Assembly (NCBI RefSeq): GCF_000384215.1
Contig: NZ_KB913032.1
Location: 2,621,665-2,685,664 of the forward strand
Reading direction: 5' to 3'
Length of the DNA stretch: 64,000 bases
Source of the DNA: Amycolatopsis alba DSM 44262
Lineage (GTDB): Bacteria; Actinomycetota; Actinomycetes; Mycobacteriales; Pseudonocardiaceae
A program made the translations under genes and the position numbers. Numbering within the stretch: position 1 is the stretch's first letter; each line of letters opens with the position of its first letter. The notes beneath the pieces are model-generated. The model searched no databases and was not told the origin of the DNA. It was given only the letters and a program-made list of their open reading frames with translations. This document shows positions 19,201-27,606 of the stretch, one piece after another.

Positions 19201-19755
19201 GAGAGCCAACCCGCCGTCACCGCGGCGATCGAGCTGATCGCGCCCCGCCTGCGCCGGGCACGGGAGAAGAAGGGGACGACGCTGATGGAGCTCAGCCGCG
19301 CCACCGGCATCTCCACCAGCACCCTGTCCCGGCTCGAATCCGGGCAGCGCAAACCGAGCCTCGAACTGGTGCTCCCGGTCATCGCCGCGCTGGGCCTGCG
19401 CGTCGACGAGGTCGTGTCGTCACCGAGAGTGCTCGAACAGCCCGAAGACAGCCGGATCCTCATCCCGCTCACCCGGCACGAGGACGGGCCCCGTGCCTAC
19501 AAGATGACGATCCCGGCGAGCGACGCCGAACCCCGCCCGCGCACGCACACCGGCCGCGAGTGGCTCTACGTCCTGCGAGGCAGGCTCCGGCTCGTGCTCG
19601 GCGAGCAGGACGTCGTCCTCGGGCCCGGTGAGGCGGCCGAGTTCGACTGCCGGACGCCGCATTGGTTCGGCGCCACCGGCCGCGGGCGGGTCGAGGTGCT
19701 CAGCCTCTTCGGCAAGCAGGGCGAACGGGTCCATGTCCGCGCCCGCACCCGGTGA
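19198..19755 (+). CDS. XRE-family regulator with C-terminal cupin domain
   Basis: A 185-residue two-domain regulator. The N-terminal helix-turn-helix spans about residues 16-70 (ELSRATGISTSTLSRLESGQ is the classic XRE signature). The C-terminal half is a cupin (THTGREWLYVLRGRLRLVLG, then LGPGEAAEFDCRTPHWF), the usual sensor domain. Proteins of this type sense a small molecule or metal and control neighbouring genes. It is divergent from the MFS-RHH-VOC-MFS operon and shares a 77-nt intergenic region with an inverted repeat, so it probably controls that operon. Confidence 0.85.
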   Translation: MESQPAVTAAIELIAPRLRRAREKKGTTLMELSRATGISTSTLSRLESGQRKPSLELVLPVIAALGLRVDEVVSSPRVLEQPEDSRILIPLTRHEDGPRAYKMTIPASDAEPRPRTHTGREWLYVLRGRLRLVLGEQDVVLGPGEAAEFDCRTPHWFGATGRGRVEVLSLFGKQGERVHVRARTR

Positions 19756-19757
19756 CG

Positions 19758-20165
19758 TCAGACGCGCTGCTGGATACGGATCAGGTTCCCGGCCGGGTCG
19801 CGGACGGCCCCGTCACGCAGGCCGTACGGCTGGTCGGTCGGCTCCTGGATGATCTCGGCGTTGCCCTCCGCGAGGTGCTTGAAGAGGCCGTCGAGATCGT
19901 CCGAGGAGAACAGGATGCCCGCGTAGGTGCCCTTGGCCATCATCTCGCCGATGACGCGGCGCTCGTCCTCGGTGATGCCGGGATCGACGGCCGGCGGGTG
20001 CAGCACGATCGAAACGGGCTGCCCCGGCGGGCCGACGGTGATCCAGCGAAGTCCCTCGTAACCGACGTCGTTGCGCACCTCGAAACCGAGGAGGTCGCGG
20101 TAGAACGCGATGGCGGCTTCGGGGTCGGTCTGCGGGAGGAAGCTCCCGTGAATGGCGATGTCCAT
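19758..20165 (-). CDS. VOC-family protein
   Basis: A 135-residue glyoxalase/bleomycin-resistance fold protein. DPEAAIAFYRDLLGFEV at the start and LRDGAVRDPAGNLIRIQQ at the end are the standard VOC features. It converges with the XRE-cupin gene with only 2 nt between the stops. It is a different subfamily from the VOC protein at 17475-17822. Substrate unknown. Confidence 0.75.
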   Translation of the reverse strand: MDIAIHGSFLPQTDPEAAIAFYRDLLGFEVRNDVGYEGLRWITVGPPGQPVSIVLHPPAVDPGITEDERRVIGEMMAKGTYAGILFSSDDLDGLFKHLAEGNAEIIQEPTDQPYGLRDGAVRDPAGNLIRIQQRV

Positions 20166-20223
20166 GCCGATTACGCTAGGTGAGATCGCTTTGCGGCGCT
20201 TCTCGATTCCTGATCGCCTCGGG

Positions 20224-20370
20224 TCACTCGATGGACGTCATGATCGTCATGGTCAGGGACTCCAGCGTGCCCTGGACGCCGTCGGACGAGGTCCGCACGG
20301 CCTCCAGGAACCGTTCGAGCTGTTCGGGGCTGAACCCGGACAGCGGGGCGAGCGACGGGTCGATGTTCAC
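20224..20370 (-). CDS. 48-residue peptide, candidate RiPP precursor coupled to tfuA
   Basis: A short gene starting at GTG 20370 and ending at TGA 20224; the GTG overlaps the TfuA stop as GTGA, so translation is coupled. The peptide begins MNIDPSLAPLSGFSPEQLER and continues with FLEAVRTSSD; it ends TMTIMTSIE. It has no cysteine. The SPEQLERFLEAV segment recalls the start of Nif11-type leader peptides, with a short Thr/Ser/Met-rich tail as possible core. Codons are G/C-ending as in neighbouring genes. Being last in a YcaO-TfuA operon makes it the best precursor candidate, although precursors often come first. A structural or regulatory peptide is an alternative. Confidence 0.6.
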   Translation of the reverse strand: MNIDPSLAPLSGFSPEQLERFLEAVRTSSDGVQGTLESLTMTIMTSIE

Positions 20371-21062
20371 AGCGCACCTCGGGCTTCGACGGATGTGATC
20401 TGTGGTTTGACGGCAGGCTCCAGGTGGTCCCGCATCGCCGCGAGGAGCAGCAGCGCGTCCTCGCGTTTGGTGTCGGGGGCACCGCCTGCGAAGAAGGCGG
20501 CGATCCTGGCGTGCTCGTCCTCCGGGATCTCCCGGCGCAGCAGCATGAGCACGGTCCGGTTGACGCGTTGCGGGAAGTACAGCTCCTTGGCGATTTCGAG
20601 GAACCGCTCCCCCGTTTCGGGGGCGAACGCGCCTTCCTCGATACCGGCGGCGATGGCGAACCGCATGTTCACCATCGGCTCCGAAAGCGCCGAGAGGTTC
20701 TCCTCGTCGTAGGTGACGGCGACCTCGTCGTCGGCGTCGATCCGGCCCGAGAAGTACTCCTCGTAGATCTTGCCGACGCCGACCATGCCGAACGGCGAGC
20801 ATTCCGCCGCCCTCAGCGCGCCCATGCTCGACGAGCCGAACATCGTGACGCCGCGATCCATCGCTTCGAGCACCTCCTTCGGCGAGATGCACAGGCTCTG
20901 CAGGAAGCGGCCGTCCACGATGCCGATGGCCTCCGGCGGCTCGGGCCGGGCCAGTAGTTCGGCGAGGTCACCGCGTTTGACCGGCGGCAGGAACTCGACG
21001 TCGAGTTCGGCCGAGGCCGATTCGAGGTCGATGCTCGGGCCGATGAAAACCACTGCGCGCAT
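20367..21062 (-). CDS. TfuA-like protein (thioamidation partner of YcaO)
   Basis: A 231-residue protein with the conserved TfuA core: FGSSSMGALRAAE, then GMVGVGKIYEEYFSGRID and DDEVAVTY. TfuA proteins work with YcaO enzymes to deliver sulfur for backbone thioamides, as in thioviridamide-type peptides and methyl-coenzyme M reductase. The start ATG 21062 follows an AGGAG site, 9 nt after the YcaO stop. Its stop overlaps the 48-residue peptide gene. The family assignment is firm; the thioamide product is inferred from it. Confidence 0.88.
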   Translation of the reverse strand: MRAVVFIGPSIDLESASAELDVEFLPPVKRGDLAELLARPEPPEAIGIVDGRFLQSLCISPKEVLEAMDRGVTMFGSSSMGALRAAECSPFGMVGVGKIYEEYFSGRIDADDEVAVTYDEENLSALSEPMVNMRFAIAAGIEEGAFAPETGERFLEIAKELYFPQRVNRTVLMLLRREIPEDEHARIAAFFAGGAPDTKREDALLLLAAMRDHLEPAVKPQITSVEARGAL

Positions 21063-21071
21063 GACGATCTC

Positions 21072-22424
21072 CTAAGCGGGCTTGGAAAGTTCGGCGGCCC
21101 GGATGCGGGCGGACAGTTCCAGCAGCGTGTCGTTCCAGACCGCCGCGCCGCGCGGGCCGATCTTGCAGTGGTCGACGGCCCACGATTCGAGCCGCGGGAC
21201 GATCACCCGCACGACGCTGACCGGGATCCCCGGCGGCGAGAGGTCGACGGCGAGCGCGCGGTCGATGCCCGCGGCGCGGATGCGGTCCAGGATCAGCTTG
21301 ATGTCGGTCATCACGTCGTCGGTGGTCCACGACGGGATCTCGTCGAACGCGACCTGTTTGCGCATCGGCTGCCACGCCCACGCGCCCTTGTCGATCGTCG
21401 CCGACCGCTGGACGTGATTCTGGTACTTGGACACGTTCTCGGTCGGGAGCCGGATGTCCTCGCGCATCGCCTGGATGTCGACGGCGCGGCCCTGCGCGCA
21501 TTCGGTGATGGCGCGGATGAGCGCGACACTCGCGTCGGGATGCGTGCCGAAACCGCCGTGCCCCTGCGAAGTCGTCGGGCCGAGGTCCTCGGAGGTGGCG
21601 GCGAGGAAGCTCGGGATCTCCAGATCCGAGGTGATGTGCACGATCCGCATCTTCAGCCCGGCGTCGTGGAATTTGTCCACAAGGGACTTCGCGAGCGGCG
21701 GCAGCGTTTCGAGGTCGACGTGCGGATGCAGTTCCCGGAGGTACGACGTGATGTGCTCGGGCTGCGGTTCGACGAAGATGCCCTTCTCCAGCACCTGCGC
21801 GAGCTGGCTGCTCACGAGTTCGGCGTTGGTCATCGAATCGCGCTCGATGAGTTCGGTGAGCGCGTGGCAGATGGCCTCTTCGAGGCTGTTCCCCGACGCC
21901 AGGCCGTTGGTGGAAAGCACCTTGTAGCAAGGAGGTTCGTGGAACTTGAGGCCGTAGACGGCGGAGGCCTGCGGGATGAGGATCGATTCGGAGTTCATCA
22001 GGTCGTACGCCTCGACCCACGAGATCGGGAGATCGTCGCGGTAATGCGCGGAAAGCTCCGCGTTGTTCTCGCGCGGGTCCAGCACCGTGCGGCCCTCGGC
22101 GACCAGTTCTTCATAGGACGCGATGACCTGCGGCCGCACCGGGAGAGCGGCCGAGAAGCGTTCGATCGCCTCCATCGCCGCGGACGTCCTGGCGTCGGTG
22201 TTCGTCAGGCCTTTGCCGTTGTAGACGGAGATGATGTCGTTGGAGCGCGGCGCGATGGCGTTGTAGACCGGGATGCCGACCCGGTCGAGCCAGGTGATCT
22301 CCGCGACACGAGTGACCCCGGCGCGCCGCAGATGCGGCTCGATCCGCGCGTAGGTCTGTTCGGCGGTGAACTCCCGGTGCACCCCGCCGCCACCGACCTT
22401 CGGAACGCTCTTCCTGAGTTTCAT
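21072..22424 (-). CDS. YcaO-domain enzyme (ATP-dependent peptide backbone modification)
   Basis: A 450-residue stand-alone YcaO. ATP-binding features are visible as SAAMEAIERFSAALPVR and, further on, SLEEAICHALTELIERD. It lacks a fused E1-like or ocin-ThiF domain, and no azoline dehydrogenase lies nearby, which points away from classical azole-forming clusters and towards TfuA-dependent thioamidation. ATG 22424 is chosen over an upstream in-frame ATG because it follows AAGGAG and forms an ATGA overlap with the glycosyltransferase stop. Confidence 0.9.
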   Translation of the reverse strand: MKLRKSVPKVGGGGVHREFTAEQTYARIEPHLRRAGVTRVAEITWLDRVGIPVYNAIAPRSNDIISVYNGKGLTNTDARTSAAMEAIERFSAALPVRPQVIASYEELVAEGRTVLDPRENNAELSAHYRDDLPISWVEAYDLMNSESILIPQASAVYGLKFHEPPCYKVLSTNGLASGNSLEEAICHALTELIERDSMTNAELVSSQLAQVLEKGIFVEPQPEHITSYLRELHPHVDLETLPPLAKSLVDKFHDAGLKMRIVHITSDLEIPSFLAATSEDLGPTTSQGHGGFGTHPDASVALIRAITECAQGRAVDIQAMREDIRLPTENVSKYQNHVQRSATIDKGAWAWQPMRKQVAFDEIPSWTTDDVMTDIKLILDRIRAAGIDRALAVDLSPPGIPVSVVRVIVPRLESWAVDHCKIGPRGAAVWNDTLLELSARIRAAELSKPA

Positions 22425-23392
22425 CGCACTCCTTCGTATCCGGCGTTCGCTGGTACCGCTTCGGCGAGCAGTCGCTCCCATGCTTCGGTTTCGCGCTCCG
22501 GATCCGCCGAAGCGCGGCGGGCGGCGCATTGCCGCCGCAACCGGGTGTAAAGCCCGTCTCGGTCGTGTTCGGCCGCGTCGAGCACGGCGGCGAGCGCGGC
22601 CGTGTCGCCGACGGGGAAATAGCCGGCGTAGTCCTCACCGAGCAGCCCGACCGAGCCGGGGATGCGGGTGGAGACGACCGGGACCCTGGCGGCGAGTGCT
22701 TCGGTGACGACGTTCGCCCCGCCTTCGTGCAGGGAAGTCAGCACCAGCAGACGGCTGCGCGCGAGGACGGCGAGCGCTTCCGGTCTCGGCAGCGCGCCAA
22801 GCCAGGTGTAGCGCGGGTTCTCCGCGCGCAGCCGGTCGCCGATGTCGTCCTCCCGAACGCCGCCGACGTGCGTGACGGCGATCCGTGACGACGACGGCAG
22901 CAGCCGCACCGCCTCGCTCAGCCGCAGCGGATCCTTGACCGGCCTGGCGTGCGCGAGGAAGGCGATCTCGAACCGGTCCTCGGCGGGTGCCTCGCCCGAG
23001 ATCGGCGGCATCGACTGGGTGATCACCCTGGTCCGGCTCCGCAAGCCTGGCGGGACCTGCAGAACCCCTTTGGATTGCAGGACGACGATGCGTGCGGCGC
23101 GTTCGAGCAGGGTCAGGTCGACACCGGCGGTGGCCAGATCCGGGTAGAGATCGGTGCCGGTCAACGCGATCACGATCGGCGCGTCCGGGCACGCCGCGAG
23201 GAAGGCGCGGATCGCGGCCTCGCTTTTGCGTGCGTGCAGTGCGATCAGCAGGTCGTAGCGCCCGCCGTCGTAATCCTGCACGACGCGGACCTCGTGGCCG
23301 AGGTCGCGGAGCAGATGTGCCCAGCGGCGCGCGGTGACGCCGTTGCCGTAATCGCTGGCTTCGGGGACGGGGCCCGCGACGAGGATCCTCAT
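22421..23392 (-). CDS. GT4-type glycosyltransferase in the YcaO operon
   Basis: A 323-residue glycosyltransferase with GT-B/GT4 features: MRILVAGPVPEASDYGNGVT at the N-terminus and the C-terminal donor-binding signature TSLHEGGANVVTEALAARVP, followed by IPGSVGLLGEDYAGYF. It is shorter than typical GT4 proteins, with a reduced N-terminal domain. It overlaps the upstream and downstream genes by 4 nt each. Position in a thioamide-type RiPP operon suggests that the peptide or a partner is glycosylated; that is inference. Confidence 0.8.
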   Translation of the reverse strand: MRILVAGPVPEASDYGNGVTARRWAHLLRDLGHEVRVVQDYDGGRYDLLIALHARKSEAAIRAFLAACPDAPIVIALTGTDLYPDLATAGVDLTLLERAARIVVLQSKGVLQVPPGLRSRTRVITQSMPPISGEAPAEDRFEIAFLAHARPVKDPLRLSEAVRLLPSSSRIAVTHVGGVREDDIGDRLRAENPRYTWLGALPRPEALAVLARSRLLVLTSLHEGGANVVTEALAARVPVVSTRIPGSVGLLGEDYAGYFPVGDTAALAAVLDAAEHDRDGLYTRLRRQCAARRASADPERETEAWERLLAEAVPANAGYEGVR

Positions 23393-25020
23393 CGGACGCG
23401 GTCCTCGTCGTAGGCGAGCCATTTTCCGAAGGCGCGGACGGCTTCGTCGGCCGGGATCGTGGCCGTCCAGCCGAGTTCCGCCGCCGCGAGGCCGAGTTTC
23501 ATCACGGATGTCTCCGACGGCGAGGTGACGTATTCGGCCGGCACGGAGCGGACCGAAGAGCAGACGACCTTCGCCAGTTCGTTCCCGGTGAGCGTCGCCG
23601 TCGCGATGTCGTACACCGGCGCGACCGGTCCCCCGGTGAGCACCGCGTCGATCGCGCTCGCCATGTCCCGCACGTCGGTGAACTGGTGGACGCGGTCGGG
23701 ATCGACCGGCAGGGCCCGCCGGGTCCATGCCAGCTCGATCCAGTGCGCCACCAGGGAATCAGCCGAGGTGTGCGGCCCGATCGGCGTCGCGAACCGCAGG
23801 ACGTGTTCGCGTGGCCCAGTGTCGACAATGGCGCAGAAGACGTCGCCGGGATCCGCTGTGTCACCGAGATGCACGAGCCGCGTATCGCCGGAAACCCCCG
23901 CGCTGTCGACGATGTCGTGGCCGAGTTCGGCCAGCAGGCTCGCGAGATGCTCGGCGAGGGTGCCGCCGGGGCCGGTGATCGCGACCTCGACGCCCGTCCC
24001 CCGGCGCGGACGCCGAGGGCGAGCCGCCCGTTCACGTCCGGCGGCGAAGCCTCGCACGGCCACATCGTGGTGCGAACGCGTGATCGCCTCGATCTCGGAC
24101 ACGAGGAGCCGATCGCAGAGCCCGCCGGGGCCGATGGTCGCGAGAGCCTGATCCAGCGCCGCGCTGCTGTGTTCCACAGTGGACAGACCCATGGTGAACG
24201 CGGTCAGCCAGGTCTGCCAGGCGCCTTCGGACAGCTCCGGGCCGCGCTCGAACTCGACCCGGCACTCCTGCGGCGAAATCCCCGATCGCCGCAGGAGCCG
24301 GTTCGTTCCAAGGTACTCCCAGTACCCGTCGCCGCGCAGCGCGCATTCGGAAGTCATGTGCTTGTGAAAAGGGATCACTTCGTGCTCGGCGACGACGCCG
24401 CCCACCGACGCCGGAGCGACACCGGAGAAACACGCGGAACGCCGCAGCCCGTGCGCGTCGTTTCCGGCGACACTGGGCAGGCCGGAATGCTCGACGGTGT
24501 TCGGCACCGCGATCCGGATCGGCACTTCCAGCGCTTTCAGATAGCGGAACATCAGCACGTCGCACGGCCAGCCGTCCCTGTCGCGAAGGGCGTATCCGGC
24601 ATAGCCGCGGGCGATTTCGGCGGGCAGCATCAGCGCGAGACAGGGCGCGTACTCGTTGACCGCCGTCGCCCAGTCCGCCCCTGAGGCCGCGGCCATCCGC
24701 ACGGCCGCGCCGTTGCGCGAGTTCCAGTTGGCGTAGAACGCGATCGCGTCGTCCGGCAGCTGCTCGGCAGCTTTCCTGGCGTGCTCGAAGAACCCGTCGG
24801 CGAGCTCGACGTCGTCCTGCAGGACGAGGAAATGCGTGGCGTCGCCGGGAACGCTGCTCCAGGCCAGTTTCGTGGTGCGCGCGGCCGTCGGCGGACCGTC
24901 CGGATCGGGATCCAGCACCACCTTCGTCGCGCCGTCGGGATCGAGCCGCGCGAGCGCTTCCGCCTCCTCCCGGCGCCGGGGGTGCGCCATGACGGCGCCG
25001 CACACCCGAATCTCCGTCAT
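23389..25020 (-). CDS. Glycosyltransferase-like/epimerase-like fusion protein
   Basis: A 543-residue protein in two parts. The N-terminal part (about 1-330) has HFLVLQDDVELADGFFEHA, a DD-acid motif of glycosyltransferase-like proteins. The C-terminal part (about 340-540) resembles a degenerate NAD-dependent epimerase: VEVAITGPGGTLAEHLASLL, then YDIATATLTGNELAKVV. The expected catalytic Tyr-x-x-x-Lys pair was not seen, so this half may not be active. The frame is open to an ATG at 25149, giving up to 43 more residues; ATG 25020 is a choice, not a certainty. It is first in the RiPP-like operon. Confidence 0.6.
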   Translation of the reverse strand: MTEIRVCGAVMAHPRRREEAEALARLDPDGATKVVLDPDPDGPPTAARTTKLAWSSVPGDATHFLVLQDDVELADGFFEHARKAAEQLPDDAIAFYANWNSRNGAAVRMAAASGADWATAVNEYAPCLALMLPAEIARGYAGYALRDRDGWPCDVLMFRYLKALEVPIRIAVPNTVEHSGLPSVAGNDAHGLRRSACFSGVAPASVGGVVAEHEVIPFHKHMTSECALRGDGYWEYLGTNRLLRRSGISPQECRVEFERGPELSEGAWQTWLTAFTMGLSTVEHSSAALDQALATIGPGGLCDRLLVSEIEAITRSHHDVAVRGFAAGRERAARPRRPRRGTGVEVAITGPGGTLAEHLASLLAELGHDIVDSAGVSGDTRLVHLGDTADPGDVFCAIVDTGPREHVLRFATPIGPHTSADSLVAHWIELAWTRRALPVDPDRVHQFTDVRDMASAIDAVLTGGPVAPVYDIATATLTGNELAKVVCSSVRSVPAEYVTSPSETSVMKLGLAAAELGWTATIPADEAVRAFGKWLAYDEDRVR

Positions 25021-25218
25021 CGCAACCCCCAGCGTCAATTTCTCGCGGACCGGGAAAGTGTGGCAGCGCATCCGCGCCCGCCTCTTCTCCCATGCTGCGA
25101 ATGGGACGCCGCCGGTGAAGTTCTCCTCGATTGCCGCCCTTTTCCTCATGCGATTCCGATGAGGATTTCACGGGTAGCCTCGGTAGCGAGTCACCGATAC
25201 GGACAGAATGGGCGGGCG

Positions 25219-25623
25219 ATGACGGATATCCTCTTCGTATGCGTGCACAACGCGAGCCGATCGCAGATGGCCGCGGCACTGCTGAAGCACCATGGTTTCG
25301 GCCGGGTGACCGTGCGGTCCGCGGGCTGCGAACCGGCGGACCGGATCAATCCGCTGGTGGCTGGCGCGCTGGCGGAATGGGACGTCGACATCACCGGCGA
25401 GGTGCCGAGCCAGGTCACCTACGAGGACGTCGCGGCGGCCGACGTCGTGATCACCATGGGCTGCAAGACCTATCCGGTCGCCGAAGGGACGCGTTATGTT
25501 GAATGGGTCGTCCCCAATCCGGAACACGAAGGCATCACCGGGATCCGGCCGCTGCGGGACGACATGGACCGCCGCGTGCGCGAACTACTCGCGTCCCTTG
25601 TGGACACTCCGGCGCACGTATAG
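25219..25623 (+). CDS. Low-molecular-weight phosphatase / arsenate reductase-like protein
   Basis: A 134-residue protein with the CX5R active-site loop CVHNASRS at residues 8-15 and DVVITMGCKTYPVAEG, which is typical of ArsC-like members of the low-molecular-weight tyrosine phosphatase family. No arsenite exporter or ArsR regulator lies next to it, so a true arsenic role is unproven. It is divergent from the RiPP-like operon and ends at a strong bidirectional hairpin. Confidence 0.75.
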   Translation: MTDILFVCVHNASRSQMAAALLKHHGFGRVTVRSAGCEPADRINPLVAGALAEWDVDITGEVPSQVTYEDVAAADVVITMGCKTYPVAEGTRYVEWVVPNPEHEGITGIRPLRDDMDRRVRELLASLVDTPAHV

Positions 25624-25662
25624 CGAAAGGGCCCTCTCCCGAATCGGGAAAGGGCCCTTCGC
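25623..25662. terminator. Bidirectional hairpin terminator
   Basis: Arms CGAAAGGGCCCTCTCCCGA and TCGGGAAAGGGCCCTTCG pair over about 18 bp with one bulged base. It lies between the convergent phosphatase-like and methyltransferase genes. Confidence 0.75.
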
Positions 25663-25672
25663 GCCGCGACCG

Positions 25673-26410
25673 TCAGGCTTTGACGCCCTGGACGATCAGG
25701 CGTTTGGCGCGCTTGTCGTAGGGCGCGCCGTCGAAACCGCCATAGGCCTCGATGTCGGTGAAACCCGCGTCCTCGAACAGGCGGCGCAGTTCGGCCGCGC
25801 TGTAGATGAACGACTGGATGTGCGCCGAACGCGCGACGTCACCGTCGACCAGCGTCCAGTCGGTGCGCAGCTTCGTCCAGTCTTCGAGGACGCTGTGCCG
25901 CATGTACGCGATGCCTTCGGGCTGCGGGAAAGCGTGTGTACGGCCGATGTTCTTGGCGACGATCTCCTTGCCGTACACCTCAAGCAGCAGCTTCCCGCCG
26001 GGCGCCAGGCTGGTGTGCGCGTTGCGCAGCACCTGGAAGTTCTTCTCGGCTTCGTCGAAATAGCCGAACGAGGTGTACATGTTCAGCACGACGTCGAAAC
26101 CGCCGGGGCGCACGAATTCGAGCATGTCGCCCTGGATCAGTTCGGCCGGGACGCCGGCGTCGGCGGCGGCCTGCTTGGCACGGTCCAGGACGGGCGCGTT
26201 GAGGTCGACCCCGGTCACCTGGTAACCCTTGCGGGCGAGGGGAACGACGAACCGGCCCGGCCCGCAGCACAGGTCGAGCACCCGCGAACCCGACGGGAAC
26301 GCCAGCAGCGGCGACTCCCGGACGAGTTCGTCGGCCTCGACGGTCAGGTACTGCGGCCACATCAGTTCGGAGAAACCCGACCACAGGCCATCGTCGGAGT
26401 ACCAGGTCAT
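25673..26410 (-). CDS. SAM-dependent methyltransferase
   Basis: A 245-residue class I methyltransferase with SAM motif VLDLCCGPGRFVVPLARKG near residue 50 and GDMLEFV further on. ATG 26410 follows GGGAGGA and gives the N-terminus MTWYSDDGLW; an upstream ATG in frame is less well placed. Substrate unknown. A copy of the cluster promoter box lies upstream (26449-26489), which suggests that the gene belongs to the natural-product cluster at its left boundary. Confidence 0.75.
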   Translation of the reverse strand: MTWYSDDGLWSGFSELMWPQYLTVEADELVRESPLLAFPSGSRVLDLCCGPGRFVVPLARKGYQVTGVDLNAPVLDRAKQAAADAGVPAELIQGDMLEFVRPGGFDVVLNMYTSFGYFDEAEKNFQVLRNAHTSLAPGGKLLLEVYGKEIVAKNIGRTHAFPQPEGIAYMRHSVLEDWTKLRTDWTLVDGDVARSAHIQSFIYSAAELRRLFEDAGFTDIEAYGGFDGAPYDKRAKRLIVQGVKA

Positions 26411-26448
26411 TTTTCGTCCTCCCTTGGGCGCCATCAGGCAATGCCCCG

Positions 26449-26489
26449 ATTCTCGGCGGCTTCCCTCCGTGAGACGTCTCCTCGACTGC
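26449..26489 (-). promoter_or_regulatory. Candidate cluster promoter box upstream of the methyltransferase
   Basis: On the minus strand GCAGTCGAGGAGACG is followed after 20 nt by GAGAAT. The 13-mer TCTCCTCGACTGC (plus strand, 26477-26489) recurs exactly at 59801-59813 upstream of the PKS. The -10 element is weak, so this copy is less certain than those with TAGCGT. Confidence 0.4.
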
Positions 26490-26595
26490 GACCGGCGACC
26501 ATGAACTCTTCACATCGTGGTCGTGGCCTGATCACTGTTCGTGATGGTCCGCCGTCGCCAGAATGGAAGGTAAACAGAACCAGAAGGGTTCGATC

Positions 26596-27606
26596 ATGAC
26601 AAAGGACCGCGACGGGGATCCCGCGATCGAAGCGTCCGGGTTGACCAAGATCTACGGCGAGAAACGAGCTCTCGACGGGCTCGACCTCACAGTTCCCGCG
26701 GGGACAGTGTACGGCGTTCTCGGCCCCAACGGGGCGGGAAAGACCACGTCCGTGAAGGTGCTGGCGACGCTGCTGCGTCCCGACGGAGGACAGGCCAAGG
26801 TCTTCGGTCACGACGTCGTGCGCGAGGCGGACGCCGTCCGTGCACGGGTGAGCCTGACAGGTCAGTACGCCTCGGTGGACGACGACCTGACGGGCACCGA
26901 AAACCTGATCCTGCTGTGCCGTCTGCTCGGCCACGGCAAGGCCGCCGCGAAGGCGCGCACCGAGCAGCTCCTCAACGCCTTCGGGCTGACCGAGGCGGCC
27001 GGTCGTCAGGTGAAGAACTATTCCGGCGGTATGCGACGGCGGCTCGACATCGCGGCCAGCATCGTGAACACCCCGGATCTGCTCTTCCTCGACGAGCCGA
27101 CCACCGGTCTCGACCCGCGCAGCCGCAACCAGGTGTGGGACATCGTGCGCGCGGTCGTCAAACGCGGCACCACGGTGCTGCTGACCACCCAGTACCTCGA
27201 CGAGGCCGACCAGCTCGCCAGCCGCATCGCGGTCGTCGACCACGGCAAGGTCATCGCCGAGGGCACACCGGGCCAGCTGAAGGCGTCGATCGGCGTCGGT
27301 GCGATCCACCTGCGCCTGAGGCATTCCAACCAGCGGACCGACGCGCAGAACGTGCTCGCCCGTTTCCTGGAGCAGCCCACGCTTTCGGAGCACGACGAGG
27401 TTTTGGTCAGCGCCCGCATCCCTGGTGTGGAGGGCGACGCCGGCATGGCCGAATGGGCTTCCAAGGCCCTGCATGAACTTTCGCTGCGGGACATCGTCGT
27501 CGACGAGTTCTCGCTCGGGCAGCCGAGCCTCGACGAGGTGTTCCTCGCGCTCACCGACCGGCCCGCGACGCCGGAGAACGCCGCCAAGGAGGGGGCGAAC
27601 CGATGA
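26596..27606 (+). CDS. ABC transporter ATP-binding protein (DrrA-like)
   Basis: A 336-residue ABC ATPase. Walker A is GPNGAGKTT, the signature is [12 protein letters not shown], and Walker B is [17 protein letters not shown]. The C-terminal extension of about 100 residues is typical of daunorubicin-resistance DrrA proteins. ATG 26596 follows AGAAGGG; an upstream in-frame ATG at 26563 has no ribosome site. It overlaps the permease gene by 4 nt. Likely drug export and self-resistance. Confidence 0.9.
   Translation: MTKDRDGDPAIEASGLTKIYGEKRALDGLDLTVPAGTVYGVLGPNGAGKTTSVKVLATLLRPDGGQAKVFGHDVVREADAVRARVSLTGQYASVDDDLTGTENLILLCRLLGHGKAAAKARTEQLLNAFGLTEAAGRQVKNYSGGMRRRLDIAASIVNTPDLLFLDEPTTGLDPRSRNQVWDIVRAVVKRGTTVLLTTQYLDEADQLASRIAVVDHGKVIAEGTPGQLKASIGVGAIHLRLRHSNQRTDAQNVLARFLEQPTLSEHDEVLVSARIPGVEGDAGMAEWASKALHELSLRDIVVDEFSLGQPSLDEVFLALTDRPATPENAAKEGANR

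Noticed and set aside
25219..25623. Arsenic-resistance operon.
   Set aside because: Only one ArsC-like gene is present, with no ArsR, ArsB or Acr3 neighbour.
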